Positions 9,507 through 18,857 of a stretch of DNA of 64,000 bases are shown in pieces. The notes beneath the pieces are model-generated. The model saw nothing but the letters and a program-made list of their open reading frames with translations. It was not told where the DNA came from and did no database searches. Location: positions 1 to 64,000 of the forward strand of contig NZ_JBNHEP010000085.1 in the NCBI RefSeq assembly GCF_050015995.1, in the 5' to 3' direction. Positions within the stretch are counted from its first letter, which is position 1. Every line of letters begins with the position of its first letter. A program made the position numbers and the translations under genes. The stretch comes from Trichodesmium sp050015995 (GTDB lineage Bacteria; Cyanobacteriota; Cyanobacteriia; Cyanobacteriales; Microcoleaceae).

Positions 9507-9889
9507 TAACAGAAAAGTAGGAATAGGGAATAGAAAAAAATACTTTACCTAATTAATCATAGAACCAGTACAAATAGCAATATTAGGAATATTATTTAAG
9601 TTATGATATACTAGTATATTTTGAGGAAACAAGCAAGAGATAAAATTCAAATTGTCATAAATTATTCCTGATTACTATAAGCAGGTACGCAAAATTAATT
9701 ACACATTTTTTCAGACTGAATCCCTTATATCAAATTAGGGTGGTTCATTCATTAATTATTATTATTAGGGTGCATCTCAATTTTGAATAAAGCCAAAAAT
9801 TTATCGCTTTTAGGGAACAGGGAATAGGGAACAGGGAACAGAGAATATATAGGAAAAAAGTATTTTTGCAAATATGAGATGCACCCAAT

Positions 9890-9975
9890 TATTACCTCTT
9901 CTTAAAAAGAAGATAATTGCTTAAAAGGAAATTTTTTCTCCTTGAAAAGAGAAGCTTTAAACCTTGATTTGTCGG
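9890..9975. repeat. Dispersed repeat family R, short form
   Basis: ATTACCTCTTCTTAAAAAGA to AAGCTTTAAACCTTGATTTG, ending GTCGGTAA; the copy lacks the hairpin module. Confidence 0.6.
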
Positions 9976-10146
9976 TAAACAATTTTGTTTAGGTGTTTAG
10001 TAGACTTACAGAATAATATCTACACAACCACGGTCAAACAATTTTACAAAGAATAGGATTTTTTTCATTTCTATCAAACTGAGAAGCAAGATAACCCCGC
10101 CTAAATCAAGTCTCATTTCTTGTCTCCAAAAAACTAAAATAGGTGT

Positions 10147-10356
10147 TCATTAATGGATAATGGATAATGGATAATGGATAATGGATAATTACCTCTCCCT
10201 AAAACGGATTGGATTGATACGGAGCGTGAAAATTTTTTCTTCTCTTGGTCGAGGGATGGCGAGGTCTCCTCGCCATCCCATCCTGACGGAATGCTCCGCA
10301 AACGACCGCTTGTTTCTCCTTTAAAGAAGAGGCTTTAAACCTTAATTATTCGGTAA
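10147..10356. repeat. Dispersed repeat family R, long form with hairpin
   Basis: Begins with four GGATAAT iterations and ends TTAATTATTCGGTAA. It contains a perfect 12-bp stem: GGGATGGCGAGG (10253-10264), loop TCT, CCTCGCCATCCC (10268-10279), followed by ATCCTGACGGAATGCTCCGC. Confidence 0.75.
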
Positions 10357-10905
10357 TTGCTTAGGCAAAATTAATTACCTAATTTGATTCCTTAGTAAAA
10401 ATTATAAGATTTGCTTTTCAGTTTTAGAGTATGTGTAATTAATTTTGCATGACTACTTAATATACAAAATATAGATTGGAAATTTCCAAAATAATAAAAT
10501 AATCTAGATACTTAGAAGCCTTACCTTCCCTTATTCCGACTCCTGACTGCTATAATTTTGTAGCCAACTTTTTCCCAATTTTTTATTAGAGGGTAGAAAT
10601 GCAGGAGTCAAAAATACTAATCTTTTTGCTGACTTCATAACTTATAACGGTTTTCATTAATATAGAATACAATTGTCAGGACTGTAAATTATTAAACTTC
10701 AAACATACCTGGTTTTCTCTGTAGTCTACCTTTGTGAAAACCGCTATAATTTAAGCATTGCTAATTTTAGGTCTGAAATTCCTGAATCATATCAGTAAAA
10801 ATCATTAATTAAGTGCAAATCATATCTATTTCCCATCCTTGGGTCGGAAACAACTCCTTTCTATCTTCTAACTCCTGACTACTAACCCTTGAATTCTAAA
10901 TACCC

Positions 10906-11100
10906 TTATTTTTTCTTGCGACCTGCCGTTGCATCTACTAACTCTAATTCTGATAATCTAAATGTTACTAATTTATCCCAATTTCCTCCTTCAAATAATA
11001 CAGCCGCTTTACCATCACTTACTCGTTGAACTTGTCCTTGAAAACCATAGTAAGTGTCACCAATATTCTTAACTCTAACTGCTACACCAGGTAAAATCAT
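10906..11100 (-). CDS. ndhS: NAD(P)H-quinone oxidoreductase subunit S
   Basis: 64 aa from the ATG at 11100 (MILPGVAVRVKNIGDTYYGF), preferred because GGAG lies 8 nt before it; an in-frame ATG lies six codons upstream. It matches the cyanobacterial Ssl0352-type protein: a single SH3-like beta-barrel with the conserved QGQVQRVSDGKAAVLFEGG and NWDKLVTFRLSELE segments. NdhS is a small peripheral subunit of thylakoid NDH-1, proposed to help dock ferredoxin for cyclic electron flow. The C-terminus is lysine-rich (AGRKKK). Lies 92 bp downstream of mrp on the same strand; co-transcription is possible. Confidence 0.85.
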   Translation of the reverse strand: MILPGVAVRVKNIGDTYYGFQGQVQRVSDGKAAVLFEGGNWDKLVTFRLSELELVDATAGRKKK

Positions 11101-11192
11101 TATTGATACTCCCATCAAATATTTGCTAAATTGTACTTTACACTCATTGGAAGTTTTTTAATTGTAATTATTTTGGCATTTATGACTTTTTC

Positions 11193-12263
11193 TTATGCCA
11201 AGGCAACAACAGAAACTCTAGCAGCAATTTTTTGAGCGATCGCCCGTAATTCTTGAGCAGATACAGAACCCGGATCGCCTACCACAATAGGTATACCAGA
11301 ATCTCCGCCCTCTCTCACAGGCATTTCCAAAGGAACCCCACCAAGCAGAGGTACCCCTAATTCTTGTGCTGTTCTTTCACCACCACCAGAGCCAAAAATA
11401 TCATACTTTTTCTCTGGCATATCTGGAGGTACAAAATAACTCATATTTTCCACTATCCCCAAAACAGAAACTCCCAACTGCTGGAACATTTTTAAACCTT
11501 TGCGCGAATCAAGTAATGCCACAGTTTGAGGAGTCGTGACAATTACCACCCCAGACATAGGAACAGCTTGAGCTAATGTTAATTGAGCATCACCAGTACC
11601 AGGAGGTAAATCTACCAATAAATAATCTAATTCACCCCATTGCACTTGGTACAAAAATTGTCGGATAATTCCATTCAACATAGGACCACGCCAAATCACT
11701 GGTTGATCCTTATCAATCAGGAAAGCCATAGAAACCAACTTTACCCCATGATTAAAAGCAGGTTCCAATACTTCCCCAGATTCTCCTTGTTGTACCATAA
11801 CTTGAGCATCTGCTAGACCCAACATAGTCGGATCGTTAGGGCCATAAATATCAGCATCAATCAAGCCAACCTTAGCACCCATTTGAGCCAAAGCCACAGC
11901 TACATTTACTGCCACTGTGCTTTTACCAACGCCACCTTTGCCACTAGAAATAGCAATAATATTTTTCACTCCACCAATACCTTGGCGATCGGGTATAGCT
12001 TTCTGTTGAGGAGTCTCTGCTGTAACATCTACTATAACCTCCTCAACTCCAGGTAATTGCTTGACAGCTTTTTGGCAGTCTTCTACGATGAACTCCCGTA
12101 ATGGACAAGCTGGGGTTGTCAAAACCAAAGTAAACTTGACTTGCCCATCTACAACGTTAATATTACGAATCATGTTTAGTTCTACCAAACTCTTACGCAG
12201 TTCAGGGTCTTCTACTGGTCGCAATACATCTAAAATTGATTTAGTATCAGGTATATTGGACAT
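11193..12263 (-). CDS. mrp: Mrp/ApbC-family iron-sulfur carrier ATPase
   Basis: 356 aa. The N-terminal MIP18/DUF59 domain (about 5-90) contains TTPACPLREF. A P-loop of the deviant ParA/MinD type, ISSGKGGVGKST, lies near 106-117, with LIDADIYGPNDPTMLG and LLVDLPPGTGDAQLT following. The family binds and transfers Fe-S clusters in an ATP-dependent way. The C-terminal CxxC that bridges the cluster in many Mrp proteins is not visible: after VENMSYF the sequence reads VPPDMPEKKYDIFGSGGG. The start ATG is followed by SNIPDTKSILDVLRPVEDPE, a normal family start, with a GAGGA-like sequence upstream. Confidence 0.93.
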   Translation of the reverse strand: MSNIPDTKSILDVLRPVEDPELRKSLVELNMIRNINVVDGQVKFTLVLTTPACPLREFIVEDCQKAVKQLPGVEEVIVDVTAETPQQKAIPDRQGIGGVKNIIAISSGKGGVGKSTVAVNVAVALAQMGAKVGLIDADIYGPNDPTMLGLADAQVMVQQGESGEVLEPAFNHGVKLVSMAFLIDKDQPVIWRGPMLNGIIRQFLYQVQWGELDYLLVDLPPGTGDAQLTLAQAVPMSGVVIVTTPQTVALLDSRKGLKMFQQLGVSVLGIVENMSYFVPPDMPEKKYDIFGSGGGERTAQELGVPLLGGVPLEMPVREGGDSGIPIVVGDPGSVSAQELRAIAQKIAARVSVVALA

Positions 12264-12464
12264 TTGATTTTCCTCTAAAATTTTTCTTAAGTTTCTCTTA
12301 AGATTATATAGCTTTAAGGACTCAGCATTCAGCTAACTTCCTAATTAGGAACTGCGTTACAAGTAAAAACTTTCTAGGTAAAGGATTTCAATTGTATTAA
12401 TTTCGTAACACTTTTTTGCAGTGCTATAGTTGCCACTTGTCAACTGATAGAAACATTTAAGTAC

Positions 12465-13020
12465 CTACACAAAATTAATTACATATTATTGACCAAAATT
12501 ATCAGGCAGTTTTTTGAGATAGTAGAGGAAGCTTTTGCAGCTTTCTTAAGCATCAATTTCAATCTATTCATTGATATTAATAAATTTCCAGATAATTTCA
12601 ATGAGTTTATGCTTAGGTGAGTAACTTGGTAGCCAAAATATCTCTAAATTTTTCCCTTTCCACTCTTCTAATTTTTCGATCATTTTATCCCTCATCTGGA
12701 TTGGTGCTTAGTCCATCACTACTATAGTAAATTTAGTTAAATGTTCACTATTCTTTATCTAAAAAATTAATTACAATTTGACTATCAATTATTCCCTGAT
12801 GTATTGCATAATTTAATTCGTTTTTACATCCCATTAATCCCAGAACATTCATTCTTTTACTTTGGCAACTATTGAAAGTTATCCTTTCTGATTTTTCTTG
12901 TCATCTGTAAGGAATCTTTAGCTACGAATCGAAAATCCAGTTTCATCTAAGATATCTTAAATCTATCTCTCGTTTTTTAGCTTTGTGTTTCAGTTCTTCT
13001 AGTCTAGGTATTTTCTTTTA
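12465..13020 (-). pseudogene. Degraded IS630-family transposase
   Basis: Read on the minus strand, fragments are recognisable in order: LDETGFSIRS, NVLGLMGCKNELNYAIHQG, IIDSQIVINFLDK, EHLTKFTIVVMD-stop-APIQMRD, EKLEEWKGKNLEIFWLPSYS, IEIIWKFININE-stop, and a tail like SCKSFLYYLKKLPDNFGQ ending YVINFV. This is the DDE domain of IS630 transposases. The catalytic D-N-A-P motif has a stop in place of Asn, there is a frameshift before EHLTK, and the N-terminal HTH region is missing. The element is dead. Its 3' end abuts an AAAATTAATTACAT inverted-end motif. Confidence 0.8.
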
Positions 13021-13082
13021 TACCAATTTCATAAAATATTGCTACAGTGGCTTTGTTCTTAGGAGTTAGCAGTCAGGAGTTC

Positions 13083-13345
13083 ATTAATGGATAATGGATA
13101 ATTGATAATTACCTCGGGTTTTAACCGTTACGGAATTGAATATAAGGAATATTTTCTTTTTTCAAGAGGAGATTGGATATGGGGAGGAGACCTCGCCATC
13201 CCATCCTGACGGAATGCTCCGCTTTCCGACTGCTCTCTTGGTCGATTGGATATGCCGAGGTCTCCTCGGTATCCCATCCTACGGACTTCTCCGCAAACGA
13301 CCGCTTTTTCCCTTATCCAAGGGGAGGCTTCAAGGCGCGAATTAT
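13083..13345. repeat. Dispersed repeat family R, double hairpin module
   Basis: Begins ATTAATGGATAATGGATAAT, ends GGAGGCTTCAAGGCGCGAAT. It contains two tandem copies of the hairpin module. The second reads ATGCCGAGG-TCT-CCTCGGTAT, a swap of a base pair relative to the GGCGAGG/CCTCGCC form elsewhere. The open frame across it is an artefact. Confidence 0.7.
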
Positions 13346-13399
13346 TTAATTATTAATTCTTGAATTACCTATTTGTAAGAATTTATAATATTTATTGGT

Positions 13400-13550
13400 A
13401 GTCCTGCATGGTAATGGTGAGGATATATATTTTTTAATTTCTCCGACACTCCCCATCCCCCCATCTCCCCATCCCCCCATCTCCCCATCTCCCTACACTC
13501 CCGATGCTTCCTTTACCATTACTATGCACCACCACCTATTTATTTTTTTG
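13400..13550. repeat. C-rich repeat with TGCATAGTAATGG inverted ends
   Basis: GCATGGTAATGGTGAGGATATA opens and TACCATTACTATGCACCA closes the element, an imperfect inverted pair. The centre is a CCCCATCTCCCCATCCCCCC run. The same layout recurs at 51727-51825 with a CCCACACTTCCCACACTCCC centre. Confidence 0.55.
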
Positions 13551-13770
13551 AGAGTTAAACTGTTTCATTTTTGACTAAAAACAGTTTTATAATGTATAGC
13601 AATTATCAAAAAAATGTCAATAATTCATAGATTAAATCAAAATCATCAAACTATTATCTATGTTGTCTGTTACATAATCCCTAGAGATTTTGACCAATAA
13701 ATAATACCAATGATCATGCATTAACGCTGTACTTAGCTGACACTTCAATTATTATACTTGTCGCTTTATA

Positions 13771-13910
13771 TAGCAATGAGCGCTCACATATTTACATATT
13801 ACTATTGTCTTTAAATGTAGCACGAGACTATACTACCTATTACCAATATTTTCACATATACTACATTAGTAACGATTTGTACCATGTAAACATACCAGCG
13901 CACGTTGCTA
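13771..13910. mobile_element. MITE, TAGCAATGAGCG family
   Basis: 140 bp with terminal inverted repeats TAGCAATGAGCGCTCACATA and (right end inverted) TAGCAACGTGCGCTGGTATG, extending to TTTACA. Flanked by TA on both sides. The interior differs from the 1005-1103 copy, so the family is defined by its ends. Confidence 0.8.
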
Positions 13911-14105
13911 TAACTAAAAAAAACTGGCAAACCCTTATCATGTAAAGATTTGAGCTATTCCTGATTGAAAACATCTGGAATTACTGGTGTTTCTTAATTT
14001 GAGCGATTTTTCCATCTATTTAGCGACAACTCTCTTAAGTAACTAACAGAACCAAATAAAATTTTTGATAATTACAAGTATCGTTAATGTTAATTATTTT
14101 TATGT

Positions 14106-14335
14106 TTACCGAATGATTAAGGTATAAAGCCTCCCCTTTAAAGGAGAAACAAGAAAAAATTTTCACCCTCCAGGTCAATCCTCTTCCTTTTAGGGAGAGG
14201 TAATTATCCATTATCCATTAATGAACAAATACTTAAGATTTAAAGGCTCTCATTTTAAGGAGAAAAAGTGGTCTAGGTATGGTCAGTAAACCTCTTTAAA
14301 GAGAGGTAATAATTAATTGTTAATTGTTAATTATT
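14106..14335. repeat. Dispersed repeat family R, two partial inverted copies
   Basis: The first copy (14106-14223) runs TTACCGAATGATTAAGGTAT, AAGCCTCCCCTTTAAAGGAG, then TCCATTATCCATTAATG. A second, weaker copy follows to about 14335 (AGGAGAAAAAGTGG...AGAGAGGTAATAATTAATTG). The rest of 14336-14737 holds no recognised gene and ends at hemF. Confidence 0.6.
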
Positions 14336-14737
14336 GAATTTTTCTCTACTTCCCTACTAAATAAAATGTAGAAAAGTTTTTGAGAAATGGTATAAGGTAT
14401 CAACCCTCCCCTTAGCTGTGTCGCGAGCTGTCGCTCTACAAAGGGGATAAAAAAGGAAATTTGGGATTTTAAGCCTCTGGTTTCAGCGGTCGGTACTACG
14501 TTAATACTAACGACCCCAGGAGGCTAACTAAAATTACCTGCAACTAAGATGAGGACTACTATAGATGATACAGTTATAATCAATATATCCTCAATTGTTT
14601 TCTCTATCTACTAAGTAAATATACTCAAGAAAAACTTAGATAATCAGAAAATTGTAAGTAGATGATCGAGAGCATGATAGGATAAAAAGTCTGGAAAAGA
14701 TTTAATTTTTAGCCAACTTCAAACATAGATTATAGTT

Positions 14738-15769
14738 ATGGTAGTTTCTACTGAACCACAAAAAGCATCTTCATCTGTACCAGTGAGTAGTACACAAGAA
14801 CGAGTCAGTGAATTTATGCAGACTCTACAAGATGAAATTTGTCAAGGACTAGAGAAATTAGACGGAGTTCAGAAATTTAAAGAAGACAGTTGGGAACGTC
14901 CAGGTGGTGGCGGAGGAAAATCCCGTGTAATTAGAGACGGTGGAGTTTTTGAACAAGGAGGAGTTAATTTCTCAGAAGTATGGGGAGATCGATTACCTCC
15001 AAGCATACTAACCCAAAGACCAGAAGCTGCAGGTCATGGTTTCTATGCAACAGGAACTTCCATGGTGCTACACCCTAGAAATCCTTATGTACCAACAGTG
15101 CATCTTAATTATCGCTATTTTGAAGCTGGACCTGTATGGTGGTTTGGTGGTGGTATAGATTTAACACCTTACTATCCCTACGCCGAAGATGCAGCTCACT
15201 TTCATCAAACTATTAAGGCAGCCTGTGACAAAAGCCATAAAGAGTATTATCCTGTATTTAAAAGATGGTGTGATGAGTATTTTTACTTAAAGCATCGTCA
15301 AGAAATGCGAGGTGTAGGAGGTATATTCTTTGATTATCAAGATGGTCAAGGAGAATTATATAAAGGGCCAGATAATCAAGGACCAGCAGCAACCTATAGT
15401 CAGGAGTTAGGAGTTCCTGAATCTCGCAGTTGGGAATCTTTATTTACATTTATACAAAATTGTGGTAAATCATTCTTACCAGCATATAAAACAATAGTAG
15501 AGCGACGGCAATCCATGGAATATGGAGATCGGGAACGCAATTTTCAGCTATACCGACGTGGTCGTTATGTTGAATTTAATCTAGTGTATGACAGAGGTAC
15601 AATTTTTGGTTTGCAAACCAATGGTCGTACAGAGTCAATCTTGATGTCTTTACCACCTTTAGTCCGTTGGGAATATGGATATAACCCAGAACCCAATACA
15701 CCAGAAGCTGAACTATATGAAGTATTCTTAAAACCTCATGATTGGGCTAACTGGAAACCAAATCATTAA
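14738..15769 (+). CDS. hemF: Oxygen-dependent coproporphyrinogen III oxidase
   Basis: Catalyses the O2-dependent double decarboxylation of coproporphyrinogen III to protoporphyrinogen IX in heme and chlorophyll synthesis, in the cytoplasm. 343 aa, normal family length. Recognisable blocks: SRVIRDGGVFEQGGVNFSEV near 65-85, TGTSMVLHPRNPYVPTVHLN near 105-125, WWFGGGIDLTPYYPY near 133-147, and the signature KHRQEMRGVGGIFFDY near 185-200. No strong Shine-Dalgarno. The STAS gene follows 68 bp downstream on the same strand; no functional link is known. Confidence 0.97.
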   Translation: MVVSTEPQKASSSVPVSSTQERVSEFMQTLQDEICQGLEKLDGVQKFKEDSWERPGGGGGKSRVIRDGGVFEQGGVNFSEVWGDRLPPSILTQRPEAAGHGFYATGTSMVLHPRNPYVPTVHLNYRYFEAGPVWWFGGGIDLTPYYPYAEDAAHFHQTIKAACDKSHKEYYPVFKRWCDEYFYLKHRQEMRGVGGIFFDYQDGQGELYKGPDNQGPAATYSQELGVPESRSWESLFTFIQNCGKSFLPAYKTIVERRQSMEYGDRERNFQLYRRGRYVEFNLVYDRGTIFGLQTNGRTESILMSLPPLVRWEYGYNPEPNTPEAELYEVFLKPHDWANWKPNH

Positions 15770-15837
15770 TTATTCTGAGTTAAACTACAGTTAGATGGGC
15801 AACCACCGCAAGTAATATCATCCCGAGGGAAGGGTCA

Positions 15838-16212
15838 GTGATTCAGATTGAGCAAAAAACCCACACAACTCAGGACGGCACAACAGTAATCGTCCTAGCA
15901 CCAACTGGACGCTTGGATATCACAACAGCTTGGCAGTTTCGCCTCAAGTTGCAGGAATGTATCTCCAAACTAAGTCGTCATGTAGTGGTCAATTTAGGCC
16001 AGGTTAACTTTATTGATAGTTCTGGACTGACATCCCTGGTAGCAGGGATGCGAGATGCTGACAAAGTTAAAGGTAGCTTCCGTATTTGTAGCGTTCATCC
16101 AGAAGCTAAACTGGTATTCGAAGTAACCATGATGGATTCTGTGTTTGAGATTTTTGAAACAGAAGAAGAAGCTCTTAATTATGATGATGTCCGTGAAGGC
16201 AATAGAGCTTAA
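15838..16212 (+). CDS. STAS-domain anti-sigma factor antagonist
   Basis: 124 aa, a single STAS domain of the SpoIIAA/RsbV type. GTG start at 15838 with AAGGG just upstream. Key features: APTGRLDITTAWQFRLKLQE, then VVVNLGQVNFIDSSGLTSLV with the phosphorylatable serine of IDSSG at 61 or 62. Such proteins switch partners with serine kinases and phosphatases to control a sigma factor or an effector; the partner is not in this window. The acidic C-terminus (EEALNYDDVREGNRA) is typical of the cyanobacterial form. Confidence 0.92.
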   Translation: MIQIEQKTHTTQDGTTVIVLAPTGRLDITTAWQFRLKLQECISKLSRHVVVNLGQVNFIDSSGLTSLVAGMRDADKVKGSFRICSVHPEAKLVFEVTMMDSVFEIFETEEEALNYDDVREGNRA

Positions 16213-16242
16213 AAATTCTGAGGCAGAACGAGTCAATTTGAT

Positions 16243-16300
16243 GGTAGAAATAAGACCTTGATAGTTAAACTAATACTTTTAAAGGACTATTATTTCTACC
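16243..16300. terminator. Inverted repeat after the STAS gene
   Basis: GGTAGAAATAA (16243-16253) and TTATTTCTACC (16290-16300) pair perfectly over 11 bp with a 36-nt loop, followed by TTTGG. It may terminate hemF/STAS transcription, but the loop is long and the T-tract weak. Confidence 0.3.
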
Positions 16301-17059
16301 TTTGGTTTATCAATAGTATATCTTTTGGAAATCAATTCAGCTCTAGCAGCATAGACCTGTACTTTGGTGAAATACTCATTTAGTTGGACTAAGCTTTAAA
16401 GTCATAATTTAAAGTTTTGATTTGAATAGCTACCAACTATAAGCTACCGAACGCTATTTTTAGCAGCAAATTAGACTAGAAAAAAAGTCCTACTCAAAAA
16501 AAGCTATAAGGTTTGATTAATTTTTATTGCTCTAAATAACTCCTTCATGTTACTTGGTGTGTTTGTGGCTGAATCTTAATTGAGATCTAGCTATGGCGCG
16601 CAGTGAGAGCTACGCTCCGCGTTCCGCGTTTCTCGGCAGCGTTGAATTACGCTAGTTTTGCGAAGCAACAGCAAACGTCCGCGACATTCTCTGGACTGGA
16701 TAACGCCGACTTTGCCAGGTAGAAACAGGACATAGAAGAGACTATCTATAGATAATCATAGATTTATATAGATAATTGTAGGTTCCTAAGAACGGTAAGC
16801 AATCCCAAAAAGCATTATCCTAATATCCAAGTTACAAAAATCTATCCATCATTTCTAAATTGACAGACAATTATATCAAGTAAAAACTCAACTATAGTGC
16901 TATATTATCTTTTGCTAGGATTAATAAAATACGCATAAGTACAGCGTTGAGGTAAATACTTCATATCGTAAAACCCACTCTGCTACTATATACTTAAAAA
17001 CTTGTACAGTAGATAAGAAATCAAGAGCTAGGGATGGGATTATAGAACTAGAACACCAG
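16301..17059. other. Gap upstream of psb29
   Basis: No gene found. 16590-16735 is a G+C-richer island (GCGCGCAGTGAGAGCTACGC, CGCGTTCCGCGTTTCTCGG, GCGAAGCAACAGCAAACG) made of palindromic scraps found elsewhere in the window. A TATAGATAAT direct repeat occurs near 16746-16778. Confidence 0.4.
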
Positions 17060-17779
17060 GTGAATAATATTCGTACTGTTTCAGATACTAAGAAATCCTT
17101 TTATAACTTTCACACCCGTCCTATTAATTCGATATATAATCGGGTAGTTGAAGAGTTGCTAGTGGAAATGCACCTGATTTCCGTTAATACTAATTATAGC
17201 TATAACCCATTTTATGCTCTGGGTGTAGTTACAGCTTTTGACCGTTTTATGCAGGGATATTCTCCAGAGCAGGACAAAATTTCGATTTTTAATGCTTTGA
17301 TTCAAGCACAAGAGGAAGATCCCAACAAATACCGTGCTGATGCTAAAGGATTAGAAGATATAGCTCGGCAAATGTCAGTATCGGATATGCTTTCGTGGAT
17401 TTGTTTATCAAATAATATAGATAATACTCAACATTTGCAGGATTATTTAAGAGGTATTTCTGAGAACTCAAAATTTAGGTATAGTCGCTTATTTGCTATA
17501 GGTTTGTTTACTTTACTAGAAATAGTAGATACAGAGTTAATCAAGGAACAAGATAAGCGGACAGAAGCACTGAAGAAAGTTTGCCAAGCTTTAAACTTAC
17601 TAGAAGAAAAGTTATTAAAGGATATAGATTTGTATCTTCGTAACTTGGAGAGAATAACTCAAGCTCGTAGCGCTATGAAAGATACTCTTGAAGCAGCGAA
17701 GAAAAAACGAGAACAACGTAGGTTAGAAAAAGATAAAATTTCTAGTACTGCCAATAATACTTCAGAAGATAGTGAATAA
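17060..17779 (+). CDS. psb29: Photosystem II biogenesis protein Psb29 (Thf1)
   Basis: 239 aa, GTG start. Matches Psb29/THF1: opening VSDTKKSFYNFHTRPINSIY, then RVVEELLVEMHLISVN, the core YNPFYALGVVTAFDRFMQGY, and a long C-terminal coiled coil rich in Lys/Arg/Glu (AKKKREQRRLEKDK). In cyanobacteria and plastids Thf1 associates with FtsH proteases on the thylakoid and is needed for photosystem II repair. No membrane segment. It stands alone, with a putative terminator about 220 bp downstream. Confidence 0.93.
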   Translation: MNNIRTVSDTKKSFYNFHTRPINSIYNRVVEELLVEMHLISVNTNYSYNPFYALGVVTAFDRFMQGYSPEQDKISIFNALIQAQEEDPNKYRADAKGLEDIARQMSVSDMLSWICLSNNIDNTQHLQDYLRGISENSKFRYSRLFAIGLFTLLEIVDTELIKEQDKRTEALKKVCQALNLLEEKLLKDIDLYLRNLERITQARSAMKDTLEAAKKKREQRRLEKDKISSTANNTSEDSE

Positions 17780-18001
17780 AGAATGTTATTAAGTTATTAA
17801 AGCTTAATAATTTGATTTTCTATTGTCATAAAACATTAGATTTTGAATTATTAATTGAGACAATTTTTCCTCAGAATAGGTAGAGGAAAATATTATAACA
17901 TGATAGATAGAATAGCAAACTTTGATGAATATACAATTGTGAAAATTTTTATATCCTAAAGACTGATTTTATAGGTATAAAAAGTAAGTCAGACTATAGG
18001 A

Positions 18002-18041
18002 GTAGAGGATGTCAATTAAACATCTCTACTCATATTTTTTT
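18002..18041 (+). terminator. Rho-independent terminator
   Basis: GTAGAGGATGT (18002-18012) pairs with ACATCTCTAC (18020-18029), one bulge, 7-nt loop, followed by a T-rich tract CATATTTTTTTG. Probably ends psb29 transcription. The rest of the 17780-18131 gap holds nothing recognised. Confidence 0.6.
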
Positions 18042-18131
18042 GTTGAAAATCATCAATCGTTTACTTCTCAGAACTAATTTGATTTCTTTATCTAGATGAG
18101 GCAAGATGGATTAATTCTGAAATAAATTATG

Positions 18132-18653
18132 CTATTGTTCATAGTCTGTAGCTATAGATTTGAGCATGTCGCTCAGTTGTGAGGTGAAATCGGGTGAGCT
18201 GCCAAAAGCTGTAGGGTTAATTGGTTGTCGATTAATATTTTGTTCAATAGCTTCATTTACCTGTTGAGAAATCAAATCTTGAAGCTCTTCTTTAGCTTTA
18301 GACCTTTGAAACTGAGCACCCTCCTCAGTAGTAGCATATAAAGGAGGAAGTCTATTCAGAGCATAAGCTGCAATATCTCCCACATCAAGAGTTTTATCGC
18401 TTGTCGCTTCAATCTCTGCCACCCGTGCGATCGCCTCAGATAATACTAACTCTTCCATCACATTAATAAATTGTTTCCGAGGTAAAACAACTACTTCTCC
18501 TGTTAATAAAGCTCCCATTAAACGGTCAAGAGCCATATATTCCTCAATCGATAATTCAGAAGCCGTATTACAGATTCGTCCTACCTCTGCTTCCATAGAA
18601 GGTGTTAAATAACCATCTTGTAAAGCTTGTTCAACAATTTTTTCTATACTCAT
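18132..18653 (-). CDS. ComFB-family protein, probable c-di-GMP receptor
   Basis: 173 aa. Residues ~60-125 match the late-competence ComFB domain: NVMEELVLSEAIARV, then DVGDIAAYALNRLPPLYATT, EEGAQFQ. The N-terminal ~55 residues (LQDGYLTPSMEAEVGRIC, MALDRLMGALLTGEVV) are the extension usual in cyanobacteria. As I recall, the cyanobacterial ComFB family (for example Slr1970) has been reported to bind cyclic di-GMP; binding here is inference. The C-terminal ~45 residues are Ser/Asn/Gln-rich. A diguanylate cyclase gene with an intact active site lies at 58034. Confidence 0.85.
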   Translation of the reverse strand: MSIEKIVEQALQDGYLTPSMEAEVGRICNTASELSIEEYMALDRLMGALLTGEVVVLPRKQFINVMEELVLSEAIARVAEIEATSDKTLDVGDIAAYALNRLPPLYATTEEGAQFQRSKAKEELQDLISQQVNEAIEQNINRQPINPTAFGSSPDFTSQLSDMLKSIATDYEQ

Positions 18654-18857
18654 AAGTTTTGTGTAAGTTTATTGATAATAATTTTCCAATAAAATCTCTA
18701 GCTTAATAATTAGAATAAGATGATAAGTTCATCAAAGTCAATACAAATAACCACTTAATTATTCCAAGAATAATTAAACAAATTACAGATATTTTTATAA
18801 ACAAAAATTCTGTATCAAAAATTTTTCCATAGTTTTGCTGTAATAACTAGAGAAAAT

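Larger units (their letters stand above)
9685..10453. mobile_element. Remnant bounded by IS630-like inverted ends
   Basis: GTACGCAAAATTAATTACAC at 9685 is inverted as GTGTAATTAATTTTGCATGAC at 10433-10453. The same end sequence (CACAAAATTAATTACAT) abuts the 3' end of the IS630 pseudogene near 12468. The 770 bp between carry no transposase, only R-family repeats (9890-9975 and 10147-10356) and a heptamer run near 9813-9842. Probably a decayed or non-autonomous element. Confidence 0.45.

Noticed and set aside
13136..13363. 75-residue frame, with a similar one at 55608-55835 on the minus strand
   Set aside because: Both lie inside R-family repeats and share their sequence because the repeats do; no gene features.
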